The notes under the pieces were generated by a model. The model ran no database searches and had not been told where the DNA came from. It saw nothing but the letters and a program-made list of their open reading frames with translations. From Straminergon stramineum (lineage: Eukaryota; Streptophyta; Bryopsida; Hypnales; Calliergonaceae), in assembly GCA_963920665.1 (NCBI GenBank), contig OY987271.1, forward strand, positions 8,559,350-8,623,349: a stretch of DNA of 64,000 bases, written 5' to 3'. Both the position numbers and the translations under genes were made by a program. This document shows positions 11,346-23,340 of the stretch, one piece after another. Position 1 is the stretch's first letter, and every line of letters starts with the position of its first letter.

Positions 11346-14300
11346 CTAAAGTCGCATTTTACATGGAGTCATTCTTTTGCAGTCACATATTTGGCCATTT
11401 TCTTGTAGTATGTGTCGATTAGGAACTGGTCCTGCCATAGTGGCATTAAGGAACTGAACACAGTCTTTTGCATTTTGGAGGCGTCTGTGAGGATTGACGA
11501 GCTGCTCATTACAAAGAGACCTTTTGATGACTGCCCCAACATTGTCCCATTCACCTTTTCCATGGCCCGTCCCATAATAGTTCCAAAGCATCTTGTAGCC
11601 GCTCGTAAGGGCTGGATATCTACATCCACTTAGGAGAAGCATAGTGTGAGTGAAGTGTAGGGTACTTGACCCCGCCATTGATTTCTGGGAATGTATTCGT
11701 ACATGAACATGGCATGAACCATTATACATGCCGGCCAACACCTTGGAAATTACCTATACGTATAGGACTCAAACTTTACTACGAGTACTATTGAGGACTG
11801 CGCATAGCAACAGGACATGGCAAACGAGTTCTTTCTGACTTTCTTTTGAACACGAAGCATTATAGAGGGAAACATCACCTCGCTACGAAGTACATGGCCT
11901 TAGCACTCTTGAATTGACCTACACATCCATCACTGAAGACGTAGTGAATGGATGGGGTCAGTCCTTTTGATTGCATCCACCTCCAGTGGAGTATGAGGCA
12001 ATGTTGCGCAAAGTCGGTATCGTGCGTTTTGTCATCGGAGATGTAGTAGTGTGTCTCTCTCATCATCTGCACCCCCCCTTGCCCCACATCTTCTCCAACA
12101 TCTAGTGAGTAAGTCACTTGAATAAGAATAGTGATTTGGTCAGAATGGTAGTACATGGACTGAATCTCATTCTGAGGTTCGAATGTGTAAGTCTCAGAGA
12201 AATTGATGTGCGTCAAGACAGCGCCTCTTTGCAAGCACACTTGGAGGAGCTTGGCTTGCTGTGTTTGCCACTTGGCTGTGAAATTATGGTGAATGAACTG
12301 CTGAAGTGAAGGACAGAAGAAATTGAGGAACTCTGAAAATGAAGTCGTCCTTAGCACTTCTTTAATGCGCTTCTTCAGCTGACCATCCGTTGATGTGCCG
12401 ACTACCTCGTATTGAAACTGCTTCCATTGAATGGTGTGAGTAGCGTCAATCACCCTTTCTCGTGGACAAACGTCAAAGAATTGAAGACCACATCTACTAT
12501 AAGCTCCTAGCAAGCATTTAGGGTGATGGAATTCCTCATCCTCTGTCTTCGGACACATGAGCACTTCCCATAGTGCGGTGACAGTAGGAAATCGACTTCA
12601 TCCAACATTACAGACTCCTTCCTCGTTGGTGTCGCAAACAGTGCACTGACAATCACAGAGGAAGATGACATGTGCCCCTCTAGAAGGATCGCGGAAGGCA
12701 TTCAAGGCCTCCAGAAGATAAAGCACTTGAATGTGGTATCGACAATAGTAGACATTTCTCTCTTTGTACTTGATGACGAAAAAAGGACGGAGGTTGATGA
12801 AAGCCCGGTGCTGGATGGCACACTCTGGGTGCTTCTCAATGAATCGTGTGTATAACTGCATCTAGAAGACATTCATAGAATAGAAGTTAGGGATGTCAAC
12901 TTCAACTCACATCAAACTCTAAGTCCAAGGAGTAGTTCTGTCACAGTACTTCTAAAGTACTAGTGTCACTGCATTAAGTACTAAAACAAGCACTGCAAGT
13001 TCACTGATAGTACTATATAGTACTCTCATGAAAAGAAAGTAATATTCAGGTCAATCATGTTGTATAGTGGAGGATTGCAGTAGTACCTCTCAAAGACAAC
13101 ATAGGACGTTCAACAATAATAGGGACTCGAAGAGGATAGGCAGTGGATGACCCGTGCACTCCAGAGGAGTCAGTGATTACGGAATAGTGATTCGGAAGGA
13201 CTAAATCATTGCAAAGCACGACAACCTCATGCCGTCCAAGTGCATAAGAAGTAACTAGAAGCACATTACGCAATAAGGCATAAGCGAACTTAATACTACA
13301 ACGTACTCCTGAGGAACCAAAAAGCCAGAAAAAGGAGTGTAGGCAGTCCGTCTAGTACAGTGTCATCCTCTTAGGTCCTATTTGCCGCGTTCGGACTGCA
13401 TACGCAGTCCAAAGAGGACATCGACTGTAGCAAAGCATTAGGAGGTGCTGCTTCAGCATGTATAGGGTACTCCGCAAGCAGTGCTTAGTAATGTTCATCA
13501 GGTCATGTCGTCAGTGACGTATATGAATTACTACCTGACAGAAAGCAAGTACTACTTACGAAGAGGCGTGCAGTCATTTGCACGTTGCCACTGACTGAAA
13601 GGACTCTTGTTAACTTCGAAAGTACTATCAACTGTGTGTGTAATACATTATGCACTACAGAGGAGTGTGACGTTCTAATTTGGAAAGGCTGAGCACACTA
13701 CGAAAATCAGAGGAGGTCCTATGGGTAAGATGGGGAACTATATAATACTGAGGACATGTCATGAAAGTACCTCATGCGTCTAAGAGTAAGTACATATTGG
13801 GTATAGGAAGACAACTGAGTACAGTTTCATCATGAAACGAGGTGTAAAGAGGGTTGACGCAGGGCACTCTTGAATAAGTTACTCGGTAATAACCTTGGAT
13901 CAATCGCCGATGTGGTGTATGTTAAACTCTTCTGCACGGAATCATAAGCGCTCGAAATGTCTACATTGCAGAAGACAGCATAATCCTCCACATATGCAAG
14001 TTGAACTGTAACTACAAAATACACTGCATTGAACTTTGAGGAATATGAAAGTGAATGGGGAAAGAGGAACCTGGCTTTCCAAAAGAAGATGAGTTGCATG
14101 TGTATCATACAAACTCCGTCCGAGACGTTTCCTGCGAACGTCCCGACGTCCTGGACTAACTCGAGTTTCTTCTGTCCACCATTGCAGTACAAGAGCCTTG
14201 ACAGCATCGTCAATCCCCCCTTCTCGTTTCTTCCGTGTTGGGACTTGGTATCGGGTTGATGTAGTCACTGTAGCAGATTGGAGGTGCTCCACAGTTACCA

Positions 14301-14439
14301 CCAAATTCTCCTTTCGTGTACTAAGAATGTTGTGGAAGTTCGTGAGGTCTGAATCTAATTCGCCGACAGTTGCTTCGAGGATGGCGCGCTTCCAAGTAGG
14401 GTTGACGAAAGTGAGTGTCCCGGGCAAAATCGCGTCCAA
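11346..14439 (-). pseudogene. Uncharacterised RNase-H-like candidate of the 'SDGCxGQFK...GHGKG' family, three exons
   Basis: Exon 1 (about 14439-14071) holds WWTEETRVSPGRRDVRRKR. Exon 2 (12861-11879; acceptor CTTCTAG) holds RYHIQVLYLLEALNAF, then INFSETYTFEPQNEIQSMYY, HYYISDDKTHD and SDGCVGQFKSAKAMYFVAR. A 259-bp intron (11878-11620, GTGATG to GATGTAG) splits an Arg codon. Exon 3 (11619-11346) resumes with YPALTSGYKMLW and GTGHGKGEWDNVGAVIK. Similar uncharacterised proteins occur, as I recall, in plants and invertebrates, usually in many copies. The spaced acidic residues (NFSE, SDDK, SDGC) suggest a DDE/RNase-H-type fold, which is inference. One in-frame TGA lies at 12598-12600. Intron 1 (1209 bp) has a weak donor, GTTCCT. 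There is no ATG in exon 1; its upstream side abuts the GC-rich end of the hAT unit at about 14397-14440, so the 5' part is probably cut off. Confidence 0.65.
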
Positions 14440-14580
14440 AAATCGGACGTCCGGATGTCCGGACCCTGTGGACCCTACGAACCCTACGTCTCCAGGGGGT
14501 AAAAAAAACCATCTGCAAATTTTCCCTGGGTAAATGCGGACGGGTGGACGGGCAGACCGGCGGATGGGTGGGTGGACGGC
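14430..14580. repeat. GC-rich CGGACGG array at the 3' side of hAT transposase 1
   Basis: Clustered GGACGTCCGGATGTCCGG and GCGGACGGGTGGACGGGC-type units, with CCAGGGGGTAAAA and CCCTGGGTAAA blocks between them. The same vocabulary appears at 18660-18920, 22980-23340, 25205-25615 and 27114-27340. Confidence 0.7.
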
Positions 14581-15053
14581 TAGTGGCTAGTTATTTAATA
14601 CAAAGCTTCAACTCCTTCAAGTAAACTTTGATTCCTTGAATGCTTTTTACAATAACATATGGAGTTATGAACTATCCTTTGTAGTGTAATCAACCAAAGA
14701 AATTGTACACTATAATTGCAATTATGAATTATCAAGGGAAAGGATTAAAGAAAAAATTCAAAATTCTCTTCACCTTGAAAATTACCAAATCTATGATTCT
14801 ATGACAATCATGAAGTCAAAATTGTTGCATTCTATATGTATCTTGCAATGTATCATGCTTCATACAAAGAAAGAGGAACACAATCAATTTTGGGGGGACT
14901 TCTTCTTGGTTTTGCAATTCAAAAAAAAATAATCATATTTTCAACATCAATAAGCAAACTCCAACTGCAATGGAAGCTTCAAACAATCAATTGCCATTAC
15001 ATGCTCAATGTATCATAAGCACCTAAACACCTAAGCCTACATTCCTTGAATCT
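14581..15053. other. AT-rich 3' flank of hAT transposase 1
   Basis: AT-rich sequence between the array and the transposase stop codon. No gene or clear repeat was seen. It probably contains the transposase 3' untranslated region. Confidence 0.4.
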
Positions 15054-18000
15054 CTAAGGCTTGTAATCACTATCTCCTTTCACCTCAGCCCCGCTACTCT
15101 CACATCTAGTTCTCCATCGGTCGTCTTCATCGCTAGATGTCTCTTCCATGTCGTTTGATGAAGATTGTACAATTTTCACTCCTTTTTGTACTTGGGTAGA
15201 TGTCAATGATCTCATTGATCTACTAGTCTTCTTCTCCATTTTGGCTCTTAATATAGCCTTACCAATGCCTTCCTTAAGGCTAGGGATTGTTTTCATTTTC
15301 TTCTTTGACCCCACTTGATAGGTATCAAGTGGGGTTCGACCCATATTCGGTCTCTTCCTTGGAGAGGTAGCAAAGGGTTGCATCATTCTTTTTTTACGAG
15401 CTTTAATGGAGTCTTCACCCTGTGATATCTCTACTTTTGGCACTCCTTGAATAATTAACTGCATCGCATTCAAAGATTGTGATGTGTGGCCTAATGATTT
15501 CAAGGAATGGCGTGGTGGATGGCCCCGATGTTGAATAAACATTGAAGCCAATGTCTCATCCTTATCATCATCATCAGTACATGATAAAATGGTTCGACTT
15601 GGATTGCCTCCGGAACTCATCTCTTTCGTAGGAGACAAATGTCTCTTTCCAAGCCATGATTTCCTTAAACCATCTAATGTCATGGCATCGCTTTTAAATA
15701 GTGCACGTGGAGGAGTGCTACGTGGTGGTTTGGGAGAATCTTCCATGAGGTGCATTTTGCCAACACCATTGTTGACAAAAATTGGGCTACCTGACTCCAT
15801 CAAACGTGCTTCAACATTGTCTTGTACTTCGTGTGGTTTGGCATTTCCAATATTTGCTTCAACACATTTCTTGCTTGCCGATACCACTATTGACACAACA
15901 ATTCCATTGGACACGTTCATTTCAACATTCACCTCACATCCTCCTTTGTCTTCATGTTGGTCATTTTTTTCTACCGCCATTATCAAGGATGGAGCATCGG
16001 AAATGGGAATCACTTCATCTTTTTCAAGACTCCCATCATTCGCAACCATTGTCCTATTGGTCGCCGTTATCTCTACATACGTATCCTCCACGTTTGGTAG
16101 AAGATTTTTGCTACTCATGAATCCAGTTCCATCCACAAATCTAGCTATCGAAGGTACATCATCATCAAGCCCACAATCATCCTCATCTGATCGAAACTCA
16201 TACATGTCTCCATCCGCGACTCCGAAGTCTTCATTGTTTTGATTAGGAGTCTCAAACATTTCTTCGTCAGAATTGTCAATATCATAATTCAGAACATCTC
16301 TATCATCAGATATACATTCATCATCCTCGTCTTCCGAGATAGGCCCTTCCGAATCTTCGGACTCCACATTGTCATGGTACCACTTCTTTTCATCCTTCTC
16401 CTTCGATGCGGCTATGACTTTGGAATTGGTGTATACATACACCAAATCGGTTGCTCTCTGTGGCCTCAACTTGTTTCGGGATTTGTTGTGAACAAAAGAG
16501 TAGCTACTCCAATTTCGTTCACATGAAGATGATGACACCAGTTGGGCCAAAATCCTCTTTGCAATTGGAGCAATGAGCTTGCCACATGCACCTTCAAAAT
16601 CCCACCAAGCATGTGCCGACAATTTCTGCTCAGCTGGATCCAACATGTCGTGGAACGAAGGATCTCGATGTCGAAATGCTACAAATTCCTTCACTACGTC
16701 AAGATAAGTTCCTGGTTGACATATTTTCCTAATAACACGCTTGCATGCATCTGTTGCATCTTGATCGTCAGCTAGTTCTTTATCATGAAGAAGGTAAGGG
16801 TTCAAAAGAGCTCCTGCATAATGTAGATCGGTCTCTACCATTTCATGTCGCTTACCAAACGCCTTTTCGGTAGGAATGGCTAAGTCCAAGGACAAACCAA
16901 AGGGCTCTTGTCGTAAAGAGAAGACATGCTTCTCTAAATTCCTCATGATGTGCAACACCTTGCCCATGCATGGTGTTTTTGCATCCAAATCCCGTAGACC
17001 AAACACCACAGGAGCCATCAATTCTCGGAAATTAGTGGCACGGGCCCAAAAATGCTCATCTAAAATTGTCTTCTTCACCTCCCGAGACTCCGTACGAGAT
17101 TTTGCGTTCTTTGTGTCCCGTAACTTGAGCACATATTCTACCCATTGTGGATCCACCACACTTTGTTGCAATCCAGTCTTGACCTTCAACAAACGAGAAA
17201 TCATGAAGAAATTGGAGGCAAATCTTGTTTTCACCGACATCAATAAGCTATTCTTCGTTTTGTGCTTTTAAAATATAGCTAGCGGCATATGCCACAATCG
17301 GAAGAACTTTACAACGGTTTGGGCCTTTTCCACTAGCTCCTTCAACCATTCTTGCTTCCCCCAATCTTGAAGCAACAAATTCAAGGCGTGCACCACACAA
17401 CCTTGAAAAAAAATGTGCGGATATTTACTCGACACCATATTCCATGCTGCTGGATTTACAGGAGCGTTGTCTGCAATCACTTGCACAACATTTGTGGGGC
17501 CTACTTGTTCTATAAACTTTTCCAAGACAGAGGCCAAAAAAGGAGCATTCTTTTCGATTCTACTTGTATCCACCGATCCTAGAAATTGTTCACCCGTAGA
17601 AGATACAAGCATGGCATTTATCAATGGTCAATTGGTAACCGAGCTCCATCCATCAATAGACAATGTTGCTCCAAACTTCCGAATGCTATCTTTGGTCCGA
17701 CTATGAAGCTTTGTTTTGATGTCGGTCTTCGCTTGGTCAAGCAATTTATGACGTAAATCATGATACGATGGTGGAGCGTAGGGCCCACGGTACTTGGCTA
17801 TTTTTTTCATTGCTTCTTTAAATGCCGGATTTTGAGCTACGGCAAATGGTATGTTTGCCGCATAGAAGAAATTGGCCCACATTGCATTCAAATTGCATTT
17901 TGCTGCAGAATCAAAGCCATCGACTAGACTACTCTGTCTTTGAGGTCTACTACCTGATGCCCTTGGAGTGTCACGATCACTGGATGTTTTTGTAGTTCGG

Positions 18001-18362
18001 TTTACTTCAGATCCTACACCAACAAATTCTTCCGATGTTGCGCATGAGTCCTCTTGAGTAGAATGCGCCATATCCCTCTCATTTGAAAAATCCCTTCCGA
18101 CCATACGCATGCTACCAACATCTACATTGTCAATGATCGGTCTCTACAGGAATGCCCCACTAGATCAAAGAAATAGGATTCGAACATCTGGCGTCAATTG
18201 CGAACAAAGACTCACTCTTGTATCACGAACACCTGATGGGCCTTCATATCCTAAATGGCTCAACATACGGCTTATCTTCTTCGCAAACACCGAGTTGCAA
18301 GCCTTGCACTTTACCTTATCGGTTGATGGGGTAGCATACCAACTAGACCAATCCTTGCTCAT
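15054..18362 (-). pseudogene. hAT transposase 1 (BED-like finger, DUF659-type core, C-terminal dimerisation motif)
   Basis: A single minus-strand frame of about 1,100 codons from ATG at 18362 to the stop at 15054. Order: a BED-like Cys/His finger (VKCKACNSVFAKKISRMLSHLGY), a linker, then the hAT catalytic core with IDGWSSVTN, VIADNAPVNPAAW and GCVVHALNLLLQDW. The C-terminal hAT block reads SSSSCERNWSSYSFVHNKSR. A long acidic tail ends in a basic stretch. The three acidic positions expected for hAT enzymes (D in IDGW, D in ADNA, E in CERNWS) are present. Four nonsense codons interrupt it: 18165-18167, 18144-18146, 17628-17630 and 17268-17270. There is no frameshift. At 17628 the paralogue at 49442 has Arg, so CGA to TGA is likely. 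hAT enzymes cut and paste DNA with 8-bp target duplications. The RING-H2 gene lies upstream on the same strand. Confidence 0.9.
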
Positions 18363-18659
18363 AGTGGCAAGGCACAAATTTTAATTCCGTATATTGGAAT
18401 TAAATTCAAAATGTGAAGACCAAATGAACAATGTCCAAATATAATAAAAAATGAGTGCACAAAGCCTTGAAAATCAAGGCCCTCCCGTCCACTGAACTAT
18501 ACATTACCAAGCAAGGGACAGAAAAATTGCAGCTCCTAGCCCTTGGAAATCTTAGCGTTCGGTTTTCAAGAGTGCTCTCAAATGACTTCTTTCCTACAAT
18601 TATAGTCCCCCAAACAGGCCTGACCATTGCAGACCATTTTTGAATCCACAGAACATACT

Positions 18660-18920
18660 ATCCATCGTCGCCTGATTGCGCAGCGGACGGGCGATCGGGC
18701 GGATGGACGGTCCAGCGGTCGGGTGGTCAGTTTAGTCGGATGGATGGACGGTCCAATGGACGGGTGGTTGGGCCCACGGGGGTCGAGCGGACGGACAATG
18801 CGGACAAGCGGATGGAGTGACGTGAAGACACGCGGACACGCGGACAGATATTGCGGACGGGTGGACGGGCGGACGGGTGGTTTAAGGCGGATGGGCGGTC
18901 AGGCGAACGGGTAGGGTAGG
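18660..18920. repeat. GC-rich GGACGGGCGGACGG array between hAT transposase 1 and RING gene 1
   Basis: About 260 bp of imperfect GCGGACGGGC / GGATGGACGGTCC units, strongly CpG-rich against an AT-rich background. It lies about 300 bp upstream of the transposase start, so it may be the promoter-proximal or subterminal array of that gene. Confidence 0.75.
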
Positions 18921-19347
18921 TCATGTTCAATTGTTCAAATGTTCAATGCTTCAAGAGATGTGGGACAAAATAGGGATTTATGGATGGAATGAGCCAATAA
19001 GGAGATTTCAGAATATTATGGTTTTGTCAAAGGGTCTTATAATTTAAAATTTCTAGATGAGCATGAAAAAAACATACTTCACAAAAAGTTGTTCTTCATA
19101 AATCACCATAGCATGAACTTAAAAGAAAGCAAAACAAATGATGAATTCAAAGATATATATATATATATATATATTGATATTTCATATTTGGATATATAAA
19201 GAACTTCAAAATAAATCAAAATTCATCATGAGTACAATGAATTACTAGTAGTATTCAACCCTTATAACATTCAAGCCACACTCACTGGTATACTTCTATA
19301 CTATTAAACATTTAAACATAATAAAATAAGGAAAGCCTCTCTTATAC
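18921..19347. other. AT-rich spacer with a short (TA)n run
   Basis: Contains a simple AT dinucleotide run at about 19152-19174 and otherwise unremarkable AT-rich sequence downstream of RING gene 1. No gene seen. Confidence 0.6.
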
Positions 19348-22300
19348 TTAAGAACCACTACCCTCTCCTACATCGTGAGATGGCCCCTCCTTAACCAAAA
19401 GTCTTGCACTCATTCGTCGAGTATTTGACCTAGGACTGTAGACAACACCTCCTCCAGATCTAACCTCCATGTCCACCGCTATAAACTGTCATTTGGTTTC
19501 CGGAGAGTGGTCATCGTCATCGTCATCCTCTCTCTTCCGTTTTGAGCTTCGCTTTGGAGACAAATCTACTTCTTCAACCTTCAAGGCCCTCAACGCAGCA
19601 TCCACTCGATCTACGAACACATTGACCTGTTCGTCATCAGCTTCGATGGGTAACCCTATTGGTCGAAAATCGGCCAATAGAAACCCCCTCCATTCAGCTA
19701 TAATGTCACCTATCCTCTTGTCAAATGCCCCAACTACCTCCACAAATGAATGCCCTGTAGTTGTTTCCCCATCTATTTTAACAAGAGCACGAGCTTTAGC
19801 AACTTCTTCCAACTTTGACAAGAAAAGGGCCCTACCAATCAAAGTGTGATTATAAGCCCCGTATTGCTCATTGAACTCTTGAGCATGCTCCACCTCTATC
19901 CAAGTTTTTTTGGGCCCTTTTCACACTTCTTTGTCGGGAAACCGAAAAAACTTCTTGTGTTGCACCCTCCAATGGCCCCCCATGTTGCGACAAAACAATT
20001 CACGAGCCTCACCATCTTCAATACCCTGGGCCTGCAACTCCACCTCTCTATTAACGGTCATCCACATGAAAGGATCCACTGGCTCTCCAAACTCCTCATA
20101 CAATCCATGTCGGCATTCAATTGAATCCCACGTGAGAGGTCGCCCCCAATGCGAGAAATTCTGGAACTGGTATGGCCCTTAATCAAGAGGAAGGGTCCAT
20201 CGGTTGTATTCGTGGCCAGGGGGCATATCTTCCAAGATACCAAGCATTTCATAGAACCGAGGGCTGAGAGGAGAACGACACTTGGCACAAACCGAATGAA
20301 TGAGTGATGCTTTCACGATGCATGTCATGTGAAAAGTGTGGCAACATTGGCCCATGGTTAGGGCTGCTTCAGGGCCAAAAGGACCTTGGCAAAGGCTACA
20401 ATGACTCTTCAAGATTCCTAAGGCTGGATCGCAAGCATGCACTACTGTCTTCTCTTTCTCTTTGATGTGCGTTGAAAGCGTGTTGTAAGGGACCCACCCT
20501 TCCTCTACTTCCAAGGCCCAATCAATGTGTACAACATTGTCCTTCTTTGCGTGGTTCAACCGCTCAAATATATCATCCATGTCCCCTCAACATGTAATTT
20601 CTGTGGAACCCCTTGGATGTTCATCAAACACTTTCTTAAACCGAAGCAAAGAGGTCTCCACGGCATTGCATTCTTCATCCGACTTCATTGCCAATTTCAT
20701 AAGCCCTTTCATTGCTCGAGATACTACAGAGGGTTTGTCTTGGAGTTTTTGTACCCATGCCAACCATCGAGACTCTAATCCGCTCTTCGGCATGCATTCC
20801 TCCATGCCCATGATTTTTTGAAATCGGTCCAACTCCACCTCAACAAGGATTTTCTCTTGAATTGCTTCATCTAATTTCAACTGTAGCTCCTCCACCTCAC
20901 TGCCTTTCGTTTGTGTCGAAGCATCCTACAATGTACAGGAAATATTAGGAATGATGGTCCGTACTGCTTCTTCACATTTCTTGTCATTCCCAACCTCATC
21001 CAAATTCAAGATGATGGACGTCTCCACCGCTTTTGCCTTCTCAAAAGGAAGAGAGAGTTGATCGCTCTCTTGACTTTCTTGCACAAATGGAATGATCACG
21101 GAGTCCGCGGTAGGCCTACCCCTCTTCAACTCTTGTACTTCGAGCTCCAATTCTTCGATGCGCTTTCTTTAAACCACCTTGTTACAACGTTCCTGCTCCA
21201 TGTTTTTCTGCGACAGCTGCAACTTCATTTCCAAGTCCTCACACTTCATCTTCAGCCGATGAATGTCTTCCTCTAAGGCCATCAAACTTTTTAAGTTCAT
21301 CACACCACCTTCAAGAATTGGTGCCACTTTCTCAGTGAAATTGCAAAAAGCCAAGGCACCAGTCAACAATTCAAGTGCCATTTTGGAAAATTCCTCTGCC
21401 ACGTCCCTAACCCAAGGAGTAATTTCAGCTACCATTTCAACTGAAGTTCTCAATCTATATGCGGTTTGCGAAATAGTACCCCATCCCCCTTTTCCTGCGG
21501 GCTGACTAGAACTGCTTGCCTCATTTTCGGGATTAGAATGAAGATGTTGTTCTGCTAGTACTCGCCAATGACTACAATATTCTAATAGCTTTTCCAATTG
21601 ATTGGCGGTGGGTATGGAACAAAGAATCTCCAATTGAGCCGAGCTTAAAGTTGCCAAATGTGGATGCCCTCCAATTCCTACGCTTAATATTTGTCTTGGG
21701 CTCAACCTTCAACTTGGGCTTACGTTTTGATGCGGACTCAACATTCGAATTGGGCTCAATGTTTGGCTTCGCCTTGGCGTCGTTGGCAGCTGAGAAATCG
21801 GAGTTGCATATTCCACCAAGCTCTCAAGAGCTTTACTATCTATGTAACCCTGAATTCTAGCATTGGTCCTTACAAGTTGTTCCTCATTGACCTCTCCATC
21901 TGGCGAAAAAGGTGACCCACGTTCTTCTACCATTGTTTCCTTGTTTGCAGCCAAGTCTACACCGCCCAAGGTTGTTTCATTCATTGTAGTTTCCTTGCTT
22001 GGAGCCATGCTTTATTCACCCAATGTTATCACATTCGGTGTGGATATGAAGCATGTTGGAGGAGTTACAAAAACCTCTCCGCCGACACCTTCCGAGGAGA
22101 CATTGCTCACTTCTGTGTAAGGTTGTGCCACTTCTGCAAGCCTTAATTGTACTACATCACCTAAAACCTCAGAGACCTTTGTTGTACGCGTTGTAGTATT
22201 TTTTAATAATTTTGGGGTCTTCATTGATTCACTTGGTTCTGCCTGAGAATCGTACAAATCGGGAATGTCTTTTTGATTGGGTTGCAGTAAAAGTGGAGAA

Positions 22301-22747
22301 TCCACCTTGGATGGATAAGTGCTCCAATCTACCTTGCGGTTTAAAATGAGTTCTACATACACCATGCACGCCACGCTATAATTTATACATCCCTTACTCC
22401 TTGGCTTGTCCCCAAATAGCGTCCGCCACACCTCCTCCGATCGATGCACAAAATCTTTATTGTTGCAATTACGTGGCTTACAACAAAAACCATGTGTATG
22501 CACCATGTGGCAATCGGCAATCCCGAGGCCACAACTTGTCAATGTGGTACATTTTAACATACTTCTTGCATGTTTTGAAGGTCCAATATTCCCCTTCCTC
22601 CTCCTCCCAACCGCTCTCTACTTTGATGTTCAGGTCATCTAAAATCTCATAGTGAAGCCCATGAGGGGCCCCCTTCGCTTTAGTCCCTCTCTTTTTTTCA
22701 CCTCCTGAAGTCCTCCCGTTGTTGGTAGAAACACCTTGATCCGCCAT
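19348..22747 (-). pseudogene. RING-H2 accessory gene 1 of a hAT unit (shared N-terminal domain, coiled coil, RING-H2, basic tail)
   Basis: Starts at ATG 22747 and can be followed to TAA at 19348-19350, about 1,130 codons. N-terminal domain: GEYWTFKTCKKYVKMYHID, KDFVHRSEEVW and VELILNRKVDWSTYP. A helical, coiled-coil-like middle follows (for example MEQERCNKVV and RIEELEVQELKRGR). Then a RING-H2 finger (CSLC, CCHTFHMTC, CAKC; spacing C-x2-C, C-x-H-x2-H-x2-C, C-x2-C), and a GGHWRVQHKKFFRFPDKEV block. The end is acidic/basic with SPKRSSKRKRE, a likely nuclear signal. RING-H2 domains usually act as ubiquitin ligases; that role here is inference. Eight nonsense codons (22012, 21709, 21169, 20926, 20587, 20179, 19921, 19489) and one frameshift near 22535 break it. 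It sits upstream of, and on the same strand as, hAT transposase 1. Its closest relative in the window is 40740-43037. Confidence 0.75.
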
Positions 22748-22979
22748 AATATATGATTAGAATTTTTGAGCCCTTCGAAAATAGTACCACGGCACGTGAA
22801 TACCCTAAGATGTGTGTAAATAAGTAACAGCGTAAATCAGCAATAGTAACAAAAGCTCAAGGACCCCCACTCTCCACCCTGTAGGAGCAACTGACATATA
22901 AAGCAGTAGTAGCACATCCAACCTGGCGCCAAAGGAGAGTAGAAGTGAGAGCAAATGAGGAGGCCGTCCCCCAATATAC

Positions 22980-23340
22980 CCGTCCGCCACCAAATCTAAA
23001 AAATGTCCGCCCCGAAGCGGACCCGGACCTGCCGTCCGCCGCGGCGGACGCGGGGTGACCGTTGGGATTGGCGGACAGCCAACTGTCCACCCGCTTCGGT
23101 GGCGGACGACCAACTGTCCGTCCGCTCCGGACCGCGACCGGACCTCCCATCTGCCAATCGGAACCGCGAACTGCTCCTAGACCATCCGGTCCGCTTCGAA
23201 CCGCGACCGGACCTCCCGTCCGCCAATCAGAACCGCGGGCCGCTCTTGGACCATTCCGTCCGCTCCGGACCGCAACCAGACCTCCCGTCCGCCAATCGGA
23301 ACCGCAGGCCGCACCTGGACCATCCCGTCCGCTCAGGCCG
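22980..23340. repeat. GC-rich CCGTCCGC array upstream of RING gene 1
   Basis: Repeats of about 60 bp containing CGGACCGCGACCGGACCTCC and CCGTCCGCCAATCGGAACC, at least four successive copies from about 23095 to 23325. Long frames across it, on both strands, are by-products of the GC-rich repeat. Confidence 0.8.

Larger units (their letters stand above)
650..13850. repeat. Dispersed AGTGACTTC / GAAGTCACT and AGTACT-type motifs across the CACTA block
   Basis: Short degenerate copies in both orientations occur in non-coding DNA only. Examples are 688-705, 761-780, 5190-5222, 8167-8178 (inside a TNP2 intron), 9586-9595 and 12930-12970 (inside an intron of the next gene). They are not evident after about 14 kb. 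CACTA elements are known for short subterminal repeats bound by their own proteins. The extent given is the range over which I see copies, not an element boundary. Confidence 0.45.

Noticed and set aside
18170..18190. tRNA-like GGATTCGAACAT motif
   Set aside because: It lies in the transposase frame and has no matching acceptor or D-arm nearby. No tRNA or rRNA gene was found in the window.
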